Assembly (NCBI GenBank): GCA_021397845.1
Contig: CM038038.1
Location: forward strand, 70,354,748-70,418,747
From: Areca catechu
Lineage: Eukaryota; Streptophyta; Magnoliopsida; Arecales; Arecaceae
Length of the DNA: 64,000 bases
Direction: 5' to 3'
Below the pieces are notes generated by a model that made no database searches, was not told the DNA's origin, and saw nothing but the letters and a program-made list of their open reading frames with translations. Shown one piece after another: positions 20,858-32,001 of the stretch. The number at the start of each line of letters is the position of its first letter. Position 1 is the first letter of the stretch. The translations under genes were made by a program, and so were the position numbers.

Positions 20858-22498
20858 ATGTCTACCCGGAATGGAGTGCCCTACCAACCTGGTCAAACCC
20901 AACCTGATTTAGAGGCCATGGTTAGAAATCTTACCGAAAGTATGACCAAATTGAGTCAGGACATGAATGAGGGTTTTTCCCAGTTTAGGGATCGAGTCCA
21001 AGTACTTGAAAAACGTAGGCATCAAAATTGGACCCCTGATCCAAAATTTAATAGGCCCCAACCTCACCCATGCCAGGAACCTAGGAGGACCTTATACCGT
21101 GATCCCGAGCATAACCTTAGGAAGCCTAACCATGATATCTATAGTGTGGATCGTGTCTATGAGAGGTCCTTACAATATTCTGGACTAGTCACTCAACAAC
21201 CCAAGTCTTCTAGATCAAACCATTTAGATCCACACCCATGCCCAAGTAAGGTCTCTACTAGCTTGAAACCCAGTGTGACCCAGGTTTCTATATCTCAAGA
21301 ATGTTTGTTTTGTGAAGAAAGAGGCCATAAATCTAGTCAGTGCCCATGCATAGGACTGGCTTGTGCACAGCTAAGTGGTAAGAATCCTAAGGATGACATT
21401 AATGAGGGAGAACCCAAGCCTACCAATGAGGAAGAACGGTTAGGTATGACAAGCCTAGAATCAGTTGACCCGATTACCACTGACCCGAAACCCATTGAAG
21501 ATGGCATCGAGGAAGTATATGATGCTGGCTTGAGTCTAGTTGATGAATATGAGGGGGAAGAACTTGAAGAATGTGACATTGATACTATTGGTTCCTTACC
21601 TGAGGAGACCTTGGAAAACAACCAACTGGTAGGACCTAGTTCAAAAATTCAAGAGATTTGTGAGAACCAGGTTCCTTTAGTCAAATACCCCCAGGAAGAA
21701 CTCATGGTGTTAGCCCGAGCTATTAGTTCATACCCTCTAATGACAGTCATTCCCCAAGTACCAATTGAAGATCTTTGCACTGAACTGTTTAAGTTTGCCC
21801 ACCCTATGGTAGATCCTCTCCTTAGGATGACTGAATCAAGCCTCTTACAATTGGACCTTGTCCCATGCTCAGCCACTAAGGTCTCTCTCGTAATCTCTGT
21901 TGGACATCCTTTTCTTGAGCGGATTGATTCACCCAGTCCTGTAGAAGTCCTCCTTATGACCCCAGACCCCTTCCTTCGCAAGACTGACCTACCCTTCTAT
22001 AGAGTATACCTTTCCTCACCCATAGGTCAAATTTCAAGTCTTGAGGTCATCATCCATAGGCCCTTCCATGAATCATTCTCTAATCCATTTCTTGAGAAAG
22101 TGGATCATTATTTGCGTAGAGAACAAACCTTAACTGTTGCAATCACATGTCCTAGGCTACTCCCCGAACCATCTCTTGATCCATTCCTGGGAGTAGCAAA
22201 CTTTTCCTTTCGTAAGGATGACCAGTTGACATTCATAGACCACCATTCAAACCTTCAGGTCACCACCTTTAGCCAGCAGGTAATTCGAGACTCCACCTCA
22301 TATTTCCTCCCTTTCTCTAGGACTTCCAATGCTTCTTACACCATCCAAGTATACTTTGTCAAAGTCTTTAGAGTGAATCACGTGTCAGAATCTATTAGGT
22401 TTGCCATCTACTTCTGGAAGACCTTATGGCACCTACTAGGCACCCATGATAAGTTTTCATGCTCTGCATGCCATCCTCCGACCCAAGGTCAAACCTAG
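20858..22498 (+). CDS. Gag-like protein with zinc knuckle and a novel C-terminal region, chromovirus derivative 1
   Basis: An intact 546-codon ORF. Residues ~10-50 are a predicted coiled coil (LEAMVRNLTESMTKLSQDM). No capsid core is recognisable. A CCHC knuckle (CLFCEERGHKSSQC) lies at residues 149-162. An acidic linker follows (LVDEYEGEELEECD). The second half contains four degenerate [HDN]PFL motifs (HPFLERID, DPFLRKTD, NPFLEKVD, DPFLGVAN) and a closing block TSYFLPF...IRFAIYFWKTLWHLLG. The linker and closing block recur in element 25,436-31,142. Start: the ATG of MSTRNGV; upstream codons are non-ATG. It probably packages the element's RNA; the C-terminal role is unknown. Confidence 0.75.
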   Translation: MSTRNGVPYQPGQTQPDLEAMVRNLTESMTKLSQDMNEGFSQFRDRVQVLEKRRHQNWTPDPKFNRPQPHPCQEPRRTLYRDPEHNLRKPNHDIYSVDRVYERSLQYSGLVTQQPKSSRSNHLDPHPCPSKVSTSLKPSVTQVSISQECLFCEERGHKSSQCPCIGLACAQLSGKNPKDDINEGEPKPTNEEERLGMTSLESVDPITTDPKPIEDGIEEVYDAGLSLVDEYEGEELEECDIDTIGSLPEETLENNQLVGPSSKIQEICENQVPLVKYPQEELMVLARAISSYPLMTVIPQVPIEDLCTELFKFAHPMVDPLLRMTESSLLQLDLVPCSATKVSLVISVGHPFLERIDSPSPVEVLLMTPDPFLRKTDLPFYRVYLSSPIGQISSLEVIIHRPFHESFSNPFLEKVDHYLRREQTLTVAITCPRLLPEPSLDPFLGVANFSFRKDDQLTFIDHHSNLQVTTFSQQVIRDSTSYFLPFSRTSNASYTIQVYFVKVFRVNHVSESIRFAIYFWKTLWHLLGTHDKFSCSACHPPTQGQT

Positions 22499-22643
22499 AG
22501 AGCCGTAGTTTGTTAGGTTTAGACCTAGGGTTCCTTTGAATAAAGTCCATTCTTTAGGAATGCATCGTCAGTCGAGTTTAGGACATTGTCTCTGATTTTG
22601 ATTGAGTGAGAATACCAGGAATTGGGATTTGTATTTACCCAGG

Positions 22644-23453
22644 GCTAAATTTGCATATAATGTTTCGATCAATAGGTCTATAGGCTAGAGCCCCTTTGAA
22701 ATTGTTCATGGATACAAGCCTCACACACTACTTGATCTGATTTCACTATTAGCCCACACACACAAGTCTCTTGATTCACTTGCATAGCATGTAAAGGACT
22801 TGCATAAAGAAATTCATGCCAAAATAATTTTAAGTAATGAAACTTATAAGAAGTTGGCTGATTCTCAAAGGCGAGTCAAAACTTTTGTTAAGGGAGACTG
22901 TGTAATGATTAGGTTAAGGCCTGAACGGTTCCCTCCTAGAATCGTTATAAAGTTACATGCTAGAGGAGCTGGTCCATTTAGAGTGGTGAAGAGAGTAGGA
23001 TACAATGCCTATGTGCTCGAGTTGCCTCCAGAACTAGGCATTAGCTCCACTTTCAACATTACATACCTAGTAGAGTATAGAGAGCCAGCTGTGATTCCCA
23101 GTGAGCCTTTTGAGCCTAATCCTGCTCTTGAGAGTGAACCCAACCCTGTGTGTCCACCAACAAACTGGCCTGTGAGGAAAGAGCAGATTGAAAAGATCCT
23201 GGATGATCAGGTTATCTCTACTCGTAATCGAGGATACCAAAGATACCTGGTCCGCTGGCAAGGAAGGCCAGATTCTGATGACTCTTGGATCTCCCGAGAA
23301 GAATTACAAGAATTGGACCCAGACCTCTTGGAGAGATACCAGAGCCAGCTTTATCCATACTCGACAGGGTCGAGTTCCTCCCACCCCGGGAGAATTGGTG
23401 AGGGCACCAGACTCAAAAGAAGACTTCAGAGCTCCATCTGGATCTCTGATTAA
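22644..23453 (+). pseudogene. Integrase C-terminal tail with chromodomain, chromovirus derivative 1
   Basis: The frame opens just after where the integrase core would end (AKFAYNVSINRS, SPFEIVHGYKPH). It continues through the GPF/Y module (KLHARGAGPFRVVKRVG) to a chromodomain (YQRYLVRWQGRPDSDDSWIS, EELQELDPDLLERY; 23,240-23,350). Stops lie at 22,686 and ~22,782; from 22,800 it is open. The frame crosses the PPT and ends 57 nt inside the 3' LTR. The chromodomain marks a chromovirus and in relatives directs integration to particular chromatin. No catalytic residue remains. Confidence 0.88.
23359..23395 (+). promoter_or_regulatory. Hairpin plus polypurine tract at the 3' LTR, chromovirus derivative 1
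   Basis: ACTCGAC-AGG-GTCGAGT (23,359-23,375) forms a perfect 7-bp stem with a 3-nt loop. Twenty bases (TCCTCCCACCCCGGGAGAAT) separate it from the LTR start, and these contain a second short inverted repeat (CTCCC/GGGAG) and the purine run GGGAGAA. Confidence 0.8.
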
Positions 23454-25178
23454 CCTTGCCCGAAGAATTAGGGTTTTTCGGCTTGTAATAAGGGTTGACT
23501 TGATCAACTCAATTTTAGTTTGAGTCTGTATTACCTGCATTTTTTATTGAGTCATGTTGACTCAGTAGTGGACTAGGGTTTCAACCTGGGGTGTTACATT
23601 TTCTCCCAAGGCCAAGCAAGTGGGCGCCACACTCCCAGCCACACTCCCAGCCATAAGCCTGAGTCCAGGGGGCGCCACATCTCCATCCAGCAGGCTTTGG
23701 TCCCCACACCACAGATAGCAGCTCCCCTCTTTCATGCGCCAATTGAGGAGAAATCCACCAGGGGTCCACAAATCAAGGGGGCGGCCCAAGACTTCCCAAA
23801 AGAACCAAACTATAAAAAGGGAAGAAATTCTCTTGGAGAGGAATTCAAGGAGGCGCCCATTACCTGCCAGAAATACTCAAAACAAAGTTAGAAGGAGCCA
23901 TAACTTGGGGAGAAAGAAAAGGAGGTATCCAAAAAGGATTGAGCCATGGAAGGAAGGAGATTTCTCTTGAAAAGCAAGGTTAGGAGGCGCCCTAATCATT
24001 CCAACTAAAGCCAGATATAAAAGGCAACAAATTTTCTCTTGGAGGGCAAGGTTAAGAGGCACCCAAACACTTCCAGATAAGGCCAAGCATAGAAGGAAAA
24101 AAATATTTTCTTGGAGGTCAAGACAAGGAGGCGCCACCCACTTTCCTTTTTGAAGCTTCAATCAACTTTGGAATTAATTGGCCGGCCATATGAGTAGGGA
24201 TTGATATCCTAATTTGAAGATCCCCTCCTTTAGTTCCACATGGGAAGATGTAAAACCCTACTCTCTTGTAATGGCCTATAAATTAAACCCCATGTAAGTT
24301 TGAAAAGATCAGATGAATGAAACCAAATTTTTTTTGTGAGCAAACTTTGTGTTTTCTCTCTTCCGCACTTGCATCCAGGTGTTGAGCTCCGTGAGGGAGT
24401 AAATCCGGGTTCCCCAGGAACCTTGAGGAGGTGTGAGATCTCCAAAACCCAAACCCTAGGTTAGCCACTCCACTCCCAAACCCTAGTCGCCATCACCCTC
24501 TCTTTCCACCAAGCCCTAGCCTATCCCACCTCTCACGGCCACCCTCTCCAAGTCCAGGCGGACCACCAGCATCCAGTTCCAATCCAGATACTTCAGATCT
24601 ACAGCAATTCTAAGAGGAAGTCAGATCAGCCTCCAGGAGAATCCTGATTTTAGCAACTTCAGCTTTCAAGTTCTTCAACCTGGTAAATCTTTTTTTGAGT
24701 ATCTGAATTCCATCACTTGTTCCTCTTCTTTCCCAGATCTTGAGTCCAGGAGAAGCTGACCAAACCACAAGACCAGTATTGGAGGATCCATTGCGAAGAT
24801 AGCCGAATCCGAGGATCCAACAATCTGCTCGAGAGAGTTCTTCCACTAAAATTCTGTGAGATCACTGTCTGGTTGGTAAACCATCTCTTCTCTTTATTTC
24901 TGTCCTGTTGAAAGTTCAGAGCGAAACCCTAGGTCTGGGAGTTTCTCAACCCCCAGCGATCCGTTACTTCTGAACTACTCTGATAACTTAGCTTCTTTTA
25001 AATTGTGCTTTCAATCCTTACCTAGTTTCCATCAACTTAGTTTACTTTACTTTGAGTCAAGGCCAATTTCTGAAATATATAAAAAAAAAAAGAATTAATC
25101 TTAATTTTTACTTCCGCATACGCTTCTTTGTTCTTTGTTTTGCATCATTTTTGGTATCAGAACTTCCGTTCTGCATCA
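23396..25178 (+). repeat. 3' LTR of chromovirus derivative 1
   Basis: It starts TGGTGAGGGCACCAG and ends TGCATCA before GTAGG, 1,783 bp. It is one 31-bp junction unit shorter than the 5' LTR. Confidence 0.92.
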
Positions 25179-25183
25179 GTAGG

Positions 25184-25435
25184 GGGATGCACCGGTGACT
25201 GTAGGAAGTCCAATAGTGAGTCCCCCACCACCAGCAAAGCATCTGTAAAAGCCCAAAGCTCCATGGTGACAATGAGCATACGTGAGGCTTCCGCCAGCTG
25301 AGCAGGGGGCCCCCTCATCATGGAGACCAATAGAAACCTAAGGGGAGCTCCCCTCTCCACCACCGCCACCTGGCGGATCCTTAAATCACTGTATTGGCCC
25401 AGCAAGTTCGTGCCCTAGCTACGGTGGTGCGCTAG
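25184..25435 (+). other. Tat leader fragment between two insertions
   Basis: This piece of the Tat 5' untranslated leader is bounded by the GTAGG and GCTAG duplications. I see no coding similarity in it. Confidence 0.6.
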
Positions 25436-26693
25436 TGATGCGGAACTAGATATGCATATAGATTATTTTTGTATTTTTTTATATCTTAAGATGTATGTTT
25501 GAATCCCGAAGATCATACCAAGAAACTAAGTAGAGAGTTTTATATGAAATTAAGAAGCAAAAGCATGCATAACAGGACCTAAAAAGCAATAGAAAGTGGA
25601 CCGCCGAGGCTAAGAAGTCTCAATTAGGCTAGTTCATCATCAATAACAGGACTGGTAGGCTGAGGGGGTGTACCTGACAATGGTTGATGTGCCTGGTGAA
25701 GATTGTATGCGAAGGGGTCGCTCTCACTTCTGGATGCGGCCTGGAAAATCAAGCTTGAGACCCACAGATTCTCGGCTTTCAACTCAGTGATCTGATTGCT
25801 ACCCGGCTGGAATCGTTGGATTAATAGGAGTCGAGGGACCTACAAACAACCTTTCACGAGTGAGAAAACAAAGCAAGGAAGACATAGAAAAGGGAAAACA
25901 GCAAGGGAAAGATGAGATATGGAGTTGGAGGCTAGGGTTTGGAGAGTTGGATGGTGGCTAGAGGCTGGGCGCAGAACATCGGGAAGAAGGAAGGGCTCAC
26001 ACAGAATCCCTTTTAACACATAGCAGGTAGCACACAGCAATTGGAAGAACTCAATATTATTTTATGAAAATATTCCTTGATACAAGAGAGTAGAGTCTCT
26101 TAGATAGACTCTTAGACTTGGCCCCCAAGTAAGGAAATAATAGTCATTACCTAGGAGTTTTAATCCAACCCCAACTCTAGCTAGAATACATGGTAGGTTT
26201 AGGTAGAAAAAATCTCTTAATTCTCTCCTCCTCTCTTGACTTGGTCAGCCAAGAGGGGTGACTCTAAGTGGCCAACCAAGGGGAAGGTAACCTTAAGCAT
26301 TTGGCACCTTAGCTCCTCTCTTGGGCCTTGGCTGGCCTAATCTACTTCGGGCTACGGTCCAAGGCTCCCGGGCTTCTGATGTGACTCCAGGGTTCTGATT
26401 TCTTCTACTAGGCCTTCCATGGTCTTCATGTCTTTAGTTGGGTTGGTCTTTATATCTTCAATTGGGTTGGTCTTCACTTGGACTAGCTTGGTCTTCTCTT
26501 GTACTTGGGCTGACATGTACAGGACTTAGGAAGAAGACTAGCTCAACATGAGCAGACTAGTACAGGACTCAAGTGACAAAATAACAACTCGATGGACTAA
26601 ACTCTTATTAAAAATGGACTCAAATACTACTAATTAATCCACAGAGGGTTAAGAAGCCTCTATCTTATTCTGGTGCCTCTGGTGTCCCCACCA
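25436..26693 (-). repeat. 3' LTR of chromovirus derivative 2
   Basis: 1,258 bp. On the minus strand it starts TGGTGGGGACACCAG next to the PPT and ends CTAGTTCCGCATCA. Confidence 0.9.
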
Positions 26694-26730
26694 ATTCTCC
26701 CGGGGTGGGAGGAACTTGACCCTGTCAAGT
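26694..26730 (-). promoter_or_regulatory. Hairpin plus polypurine tract, chromovirus derivative 2
   Basis: The plus strand 26,714-26,730 reads ACTTGAC-CCT-GTCAAGT, a perfect 7-bp stem with a 3-nt loop. It is 20 nt from the LTR, and those 20 nt match derivative 1's PPT segment on the minus strand. Confidence 0.8.
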
Positions 26731-27240
26731 AAGGATCACACTGGCTCACATATCTCTCGAGAAGGGCTGGGTCGAGGTGCTGCAAGTCCTCTCGAGCAAC
26801 CCATGAATCATTCGATTCTGGCCAGCCTTACCATTGGACTAGGTAGAGTTGATAGCCATGGTCGCAGGTCATGATGGCTTGATCATCCAAGATACACTCG
26901 ATCCATTCTCCTCTCTCAAGCCAAATAATTGGTGAACACTCTGGGCTAGGATCACCGCAATAGGAGTAGGTCCAAAGGCCTCACTAGGTATCGCTGTCGG
27001 TTTCCTATACTCAACCAGGTCTACGATATTGAAGGTAGAACTAATGCCCAAATCCGAAGGCAAATCTGACACATAGGCATTTGGTCTAACCTTCTCTATC
27101 ACTTTAAAAGGTCCGGCTCCGTGAGCATGAAGCTTCTTAACGGTCCCGGGTGAAAACTGCTCAGCCCTAAGCCTAATCATGATAGAATCCACTACATTAA
27201 ATTTCTTGGCCCTTTTTTGGGAATTAGCCAGCTTGTTTCA
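26731..27240 (-). pseudogene. Integrase tail with degraded chromodomain, chromovirus derivative 2
   Basis: On the minus strand: MIRLRAEQF, KLHAHGAGPFKVIEKV and LGISSTFNIVDLVEYRKP, the same GPF/Y-to-chromodomain run as derivative 1. The open part is 27,192-26,869. Downstream, chromodomain similarity continues only in other frames, so the domain is broken. No integrase core precedes it. Confidence 0.8.
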
Positions 27241-27444
27241 AAATTAGTGCAGGTGGTGAACATGCTGGGCACATGCAAACTCCAACAGGTGACATAAAGG
27301 ACTTATACTAATACCTAACAGACTTGACTATGCATTCTTATTGAAGAAAATTTTATTGAACTCTTTGGATCTAAACCTAACATATCATAAGTTCTCTAGG
27401 TTTGATCCTAGTTTGGCATGCACATGAAAATTTACAATGGGCTC

Positions 27445-28800
27445 CTAGCAAATTCCATAGATATGCCATAAGTAAAATACAAACCTAACATGTGTAATGA
27501 ATGTATGCAGTATACTAATCTCAACTAAATGCAATATAATGATCCTAGAAATGCTGGAGGTGTCTGGAAAGGGCAGAAAATAAGAAGTGGGTTCAGAATT
27601 ATTCTGGTCGGGTAGGGAAAAAGGTTCAGGGTTAGTTGGATACAGTAGGATATAAGAAGGGGTGTTAGGGACTAATCCTAGACTAATGAGGCTAACCTTA
27701 CGAGGTTGAGGTATATCTACAGGGTTTGCATAATGGAAGGATGGGTTACTAATCTCAGGGAAGAGGTCCTTAATGGAAACTATAGGAAGGGGCTTATCAT
27801 GAGGGTACTTATTCAAAGAGATCAGGTCCTTAATAAATTCTTCTGGTTCTTGTACTTTAGGACTAAACTCTATAATTTGGCTCTCCTCTATGGTTTCCTT
27901 AGGTAAGGTTCTAGCAACAATATCTAGGTTCTCTTCCTCTAATTGTCCTTCCACTATGACTTTAGGCTAGGTATAGTTAGGGTCAACTAACTCTAGATTG
28001 GCTTCTACCTGGGTACTTACAGGGTCAACTAATTCTAGGTCTTCTAGAGGTGTCTCCTCTTCTCCCTCATACTCATCCACTAGGTTCACATCAGCTTCAT
28101 ATACTTCCACTTTAATGTCAGCCTTGTGAATCATAGGGATGGTAGGGGAAGGTCGGCTAAGGAGAAATTGACTAGGTCCTGGTCTCTGATTATGGGCACT
28201 AATCCTAGTAGGTTCAGGTTGCCTGAGGGGTAGTGGCTTACTACTGGGCTCATATCTAGGGGTACTAACCTTATGGGATTTAGGTTGATGGCCTAGGGGT
28301 TCATTCTGCTCATAGGTCATGGGTCTACTGTGCTTATAGGGTGTGGGTGCATAGGATCTAGAGTCATAGGATCTAGGTTCGTAGGTTTTGGATACATAGG
28401 TTCTAGGTTCATAGGATTTGGAGTCATAAGGTCTATAGGTTGTGGGTCTCTTGGACTCATAGGACTTGGGTAGGTACTTTATCCTTAGTTCAAGTTTCAT
28501 GTCACTCCAGGTAGTTATGAGTTCACAGCCTTCTTGCCTAAGTATTCTCTCAACATTATCCCAATCTACCTTGGCCTGGTGAACTAACTTGGCTTTAGCA
28601 AACCTGAACTGGTATCTTTCATAATAGAAACCCATATTTTGTTCAAAATACAGGTCCATATCTCTTTTCCAAGCAAAATAATCCTCACACTCAGGATCAC
28701 AAAATTTAGGTGCTACCAACACAACATACCTAGTGGCTCTCCTAGGGTTGGGCTCCAAATAGGGGTCATGGTATGGGGTTCTCCTAGGGTTGGACTCCAT
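27445..28800 (-). pseudogene. Gag plus accessory domain, chromovirus derivative 2 (one in-frame stop)
   Basis: One minus-strand frame of ~452 codons with a single TAG at 27,969-27,967. Residues ~30-115 keep part of a Ty3 capsid-type core (FAWKRDMDLYFEQ...YFERY-like, WDNVERILRQ, TTWSDMKLELRIKYLP). A Tyr-rich repeat follows (SYEPRTYVSKTYEPRSYDSR). An acidic linker (VNLVDEYEGEEE) leads into a C-terminal block (VSLISLGLVPNTP, TSYFLPFPDTSS, VRFVFYLWHIYG) that matches derivative 1. No zinc knuckle is visible. The capsid core is present here but not in derivative 1, while the knuckle is present there but not here. Confidence 0.75.
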
Positions 28801-29868
28801 GGTTTCACTAGATTGAGTTGGGTTGAGGCTATCGATATTGGACTTCTAATCTAATGGTCATGCAATCAAACACACACATCGACTCCTAAGCTAGTGCACA
28901 TGCAAGACTCAAAGACGAATCGACTATGGCTGCCTAGACCTAGAGCCCAATCAGAATGGGTTGACTCAACTTACACACAACTTAAATCCTAGTCCTTCAA
29001 TCTGGCCAAGTAAGAGGTGGGATGGTGGGAGGCCCCCTGCTCTCGCAGAGACCCAATTAAGAAACCACCAATCCGCTTAGGTCGTTTGACACTGTACCTC
29101 TTACCTAGACACCAATATCCAGTAATAGAAAATGAATTGGGTGCACTAGTCGTCCCACAATGTTCGAACCCGATCGATGGGTGTCTCTAGCCCACTAAGG
29201 CAAATTAAGTCTAGTTAATTTTAAGTTAGGCTTGGGACAGAATGCAAGGATGGTGGTTTTGGGCTAAGGAGAGGTTATCAACTCCTCTCCTTATTTGACA
29301 TATAGAAAGTGCCCTTAAGGTATTTTATGCAATGATGGCAGGCAGATGAAAATGCAAATTAGGGTTTAGGTGTTTATGGTGTTTTTGAGTATATGTAATT
29401 TTTTTTTTGTTTTGGTATTTTCTTAAATAAAAAAATAACTTGCAGATTATGACCTAATATGCAGGGAACATGCTAAAATTAAAGATATGCAAGAATTATA
29501 CTAAAAGAATCCTAAACTTTTCGAAATCAGCTTTGCTACCAAAATAGAGCAGAATTGTTCTTAGGCAGTGTTTCAGCTGGGAGAAAATCCACAAATTGAA
29601 ATAATACCTAAGAAAGTTTTAAAAATTAATTTCAATTATGAGGAATTCATCAAAATAAATTTCAAAATTTTCTGAGTTTTACACAAGCAAAAACAATTGA
29701 AATAAAAGGAGATGTACTGAGAAGGCCAAGAATGCAAAACCCTAATGGAACTCTTTGTGTTCTTCTTCAGGGGTCAATTCATAGCGGCACCCCTACCACC
29801 ATAGGAGATCTCATGGATTGGGAAGAGAGTGTTTTGCAACCCTATGTGTCTCCTATGGCCGAATGGCC
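28801..29868 (-). other. 5' leader of chromovirus derivative 2
   Basis: This is the region between PBS and gag, with no long open frame. On the minus strand it includes 'ggagaggagttgataacctc' (29,265-29,290), shared with derivative 1 near 20,430. That supports common descent of the two families. Confidence 0.65.
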
Positions 29869-29880
29869 ATGGTGATACCA
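29869..29880 (-). promoter_or_regulatory. Primer binding site, chromovirus derivative 2 (weak 3' match)
   Basis: The minus strand reads TGGTATCACCAT two bases after the LTR end. The first eight bases match the initiator-Met PBS; the last four do not. Confidence 0.6.
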
Positions 29881-29882
29881 AA

Positions 29883-31142
29883 TGATGCGGAACTAGATAT
29901 GCATGCAGATTATTTTTGTATTTTTTTATATCTTAAGATGTATGTTTGAATCCTGAAGATCAAACCAAGAAACTAAGTAGAGAGTTCTATATGAAATAAA
30001 AAAGCAAAAGCATGCATAACAGGACCTAAAAAGCAATAGAAAGTGGACCGCCGAGGCCGAGAAGTCTCGGTTGGGCTAGTTCATCTTCAATAACGAGACT
30101 AGCAGGCAGAGGGGGTGTACCTGACAATGATTGATGTGCCTAGTGAAGATCGTATGCGAAGGGATTGCTCTCACTCCTGGATGCAGCCTGGGAAATCAAG
30201 CCTAAGACCCACAGATTCCCGGCTTTCAACTCGGTGATCTGATTGCTGCCCGGCTGGAGTCATTGGATTCGTAGGAGTTGAGGGACCTACAAACAACCTT
30301 TCACGGGTGAGAAAATAAAGCAAGGAGGAAATAGAAAAGGGAAAACAGCAAGAGGAAGATGAGATATGGAGTTGGCGGCCAGGGTTTGGAGAGTTGGATG
30401 GCGGCTGAAGGCTGGGCGCAGAACACCAGGAAGAAGGAAGGGCTCACATAGAATCCCTTTTAGCACATAGCAGGTAGCACACAGCAATTAGAAAAACTCA
30501 ATATTATTTCATGAAAAGATGCCTTGATACAAGAGAGTAGAGTCTCTTAAATAGACTCTTAGACTTGGCCCCCAAGTAAGGATACAATAGTCATTACCTA
30601 GGAGTTTTAATCCAACCCCAACTCTAACTAGAATACATGGTAGGTTTAGGTAGAAAAAATCCCTTAATTCTCTCCTCCTCTCTTGACTTGGTTGGCCAAG
30701 AGGGGTGACTCTAAGTGGTCGACCAAGGGGAAGGTAACCTTAAGCATTTGGTGCCTTAGCTCCTCTCCTGGGCCTTGGCTGGCCTAATTTACTTCGGGCT
30801 GCAGTCCAGGGCTCCCGGGCTTTCGATGTGACTCCATGGTTTCTGATTTCTTCTACTGCGCCTTCCATGGTCTTCATGTCTTCAGTTGGGTTGGTCTTCA
30901 TGTCTTCAATTGGGTTGGTCTTCACTTGAACTGGCTTGGTCTTCTCTTGTACTTGGGCTGATATGTACAGGACTCAGGAAGAAGACTAGCTCAATATGAG
31001 CGGACTAGTACAGGACTTAAGTGACAAAATAACAACTAGACTGGACTAAGCCCTTATTACAAATGGATCCAAATACTACTAATTAATCCACAGAGGGTTG
31101 AGAAGCCTCTATCTTATTCTAGTACTTCTGGTATCCCCACCA
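29883..31142 (-). repeat. 5' LTR of chromovirus derivative 2
   Basis: 1,260 bp, matching 25,436-26,693 along its length. It contains 'ttcaattgggttggtctt' repeats (30,870-30,925). Confidence 0.9.
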
Positions 31143-31147
31143 GCCAG

Positions 31148-32001
31148 CTCTACCAAAGACACTATCCCTAGCAATGCAATAGCAGCCAGGGATGCTAGCA
31201 GCCCACACCGCCAATCCCCGTACCAGCCTATGATCCTTCTGGGAGGGGCTATTGCATGCGGCCTCCCACCTACGAGGAGACCACCAAGCGGTCAAACAAA
31301 GTAACATGATGGCCCGACCGGCAGGGTGAGCCGCTCCCTGATCTTGGACCATGGTGCATACTCGCATCGACGGCACTGGCATGGTCAGGAACTCAAGCAA
31401 GAGTTCCCCCACTCCGCACCTCCTTCACCCTTGATGGCCTCCATCGAAGGGTCTATAGACGAGGCCATCCATTGCTAGGCAGAGAGGTTCCTTGAAGAGC
31501 AGGAGTGCAAGCTGGCTGACTTATCCCATTACTTTATAGAGATCTAGGGCTCCCCTAGTGAGCCCATGGGTTATGATCCCATCCTCCCTTCTCCCACAGA
31601 ATCCAAGAGGAATTGATCCCCAGCTAGTTCTGCATGCCCCAAGTTGACCCCTACGATGAGACAACCAATCCCCTGGACCACCTAGAAAGCTACAAGGCCC
31701 TTATAAGGGTCTAGGGGGCCACCGATGCCCTCCTCTACATCGCCTTCCTGGCTATCCTCTGAAAGGCTGCTCGAGCCTGGTTCTCCAGACTCAAGTCAGA
31801 AAGCATTGACTTTTTCTTCCAGTTGGAGAAAAATTTCGTGGTGCACTTTGATGCATGCAGAATGGTGCCACGAGAAGCCGACAGCCTTTTTTGATCCACC
31901 AGCAAGATTGAGAGCCCCTTTGAGACTATGTATCCCGGTTTAAAGCTACCACCCTGGAGATCTACCATCTCGATGAGCCAGTCACCATGTTGGCCCTAAA
32001 G
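31148..32001 (+). pseudogene. gag: Tat gag, N-terminal part
   Basis: Capsid similarity runs from ~31,640: YDETTNPLDHLESYKALI, GATDALLYIAFLAIL, KAARAWFSRLKSESID and FVVHF. This is the classic Ty3 Retrotrans_gag core of Tat elements. Stops and at least two frame changes interrupt it. The upstream stretch 31,148-31,600 is Pro/Gly-rich without clear similarity. The gene resumes at 41,920 after the Copia insertion, with TAAAG duplicated. Confidence 0.8.

Larger units (their letters stand above)
18147..25178 (+). mobile_element. Non-autonomous chromovirus derivative 1 (gag-like ORF + chromodomain)
   Basis: A complete 7,032-bp element with TSD GTAGG (18,142-18,146 and 25,179-25,183). It has 1.8-kb LTRs starting TGGTG(C/A)GGGCACCAG and ending GCATCA, an initiator-Met-type PBS, one intact 546-codon gag-like ORF, then a jump straight to the tail of integrase with a chromodomain, and a PPT. 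No protease, reverse transcriptase, RNase H or integrase core is present. The LTRs differ by roughly 2% by eye, so it inserted relatively recently, presumably using enzymes from a relative. Confidence 0.9.
25436..31142 (-). mobile_element. Non-autonomous chromovirus derivative 2, minus strand
   Basis: A 5,707-bp element. LTRs lie at 29,883-31,142 (5') and 25,436-26,693 (3'). The duplication is GCTAG (25,431-25,435) versus GCCAG (31,143-31,147), one mismatch. On the minus strand the LTRs run TGGTG...CCGCATCA. Inside are a gag/accessory ORF (28,800-27,445) and the integrase tail (27,240-26,731), with nothing from protease through integrase core. PPT, hairpin, leader and the end of the ORF are homologous to derivative 1. 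The LTRs differ by several percent by eye, so it is older than derivative 1. Confidence 0.88.

Noticed and set aside
24610..25405. Minus-strand ORFs across the derivative 1 LTR end and Tat leader
   Set aside because: They lie inside an LTR and a leader, cross no recognised domain, and match no relative in the window.
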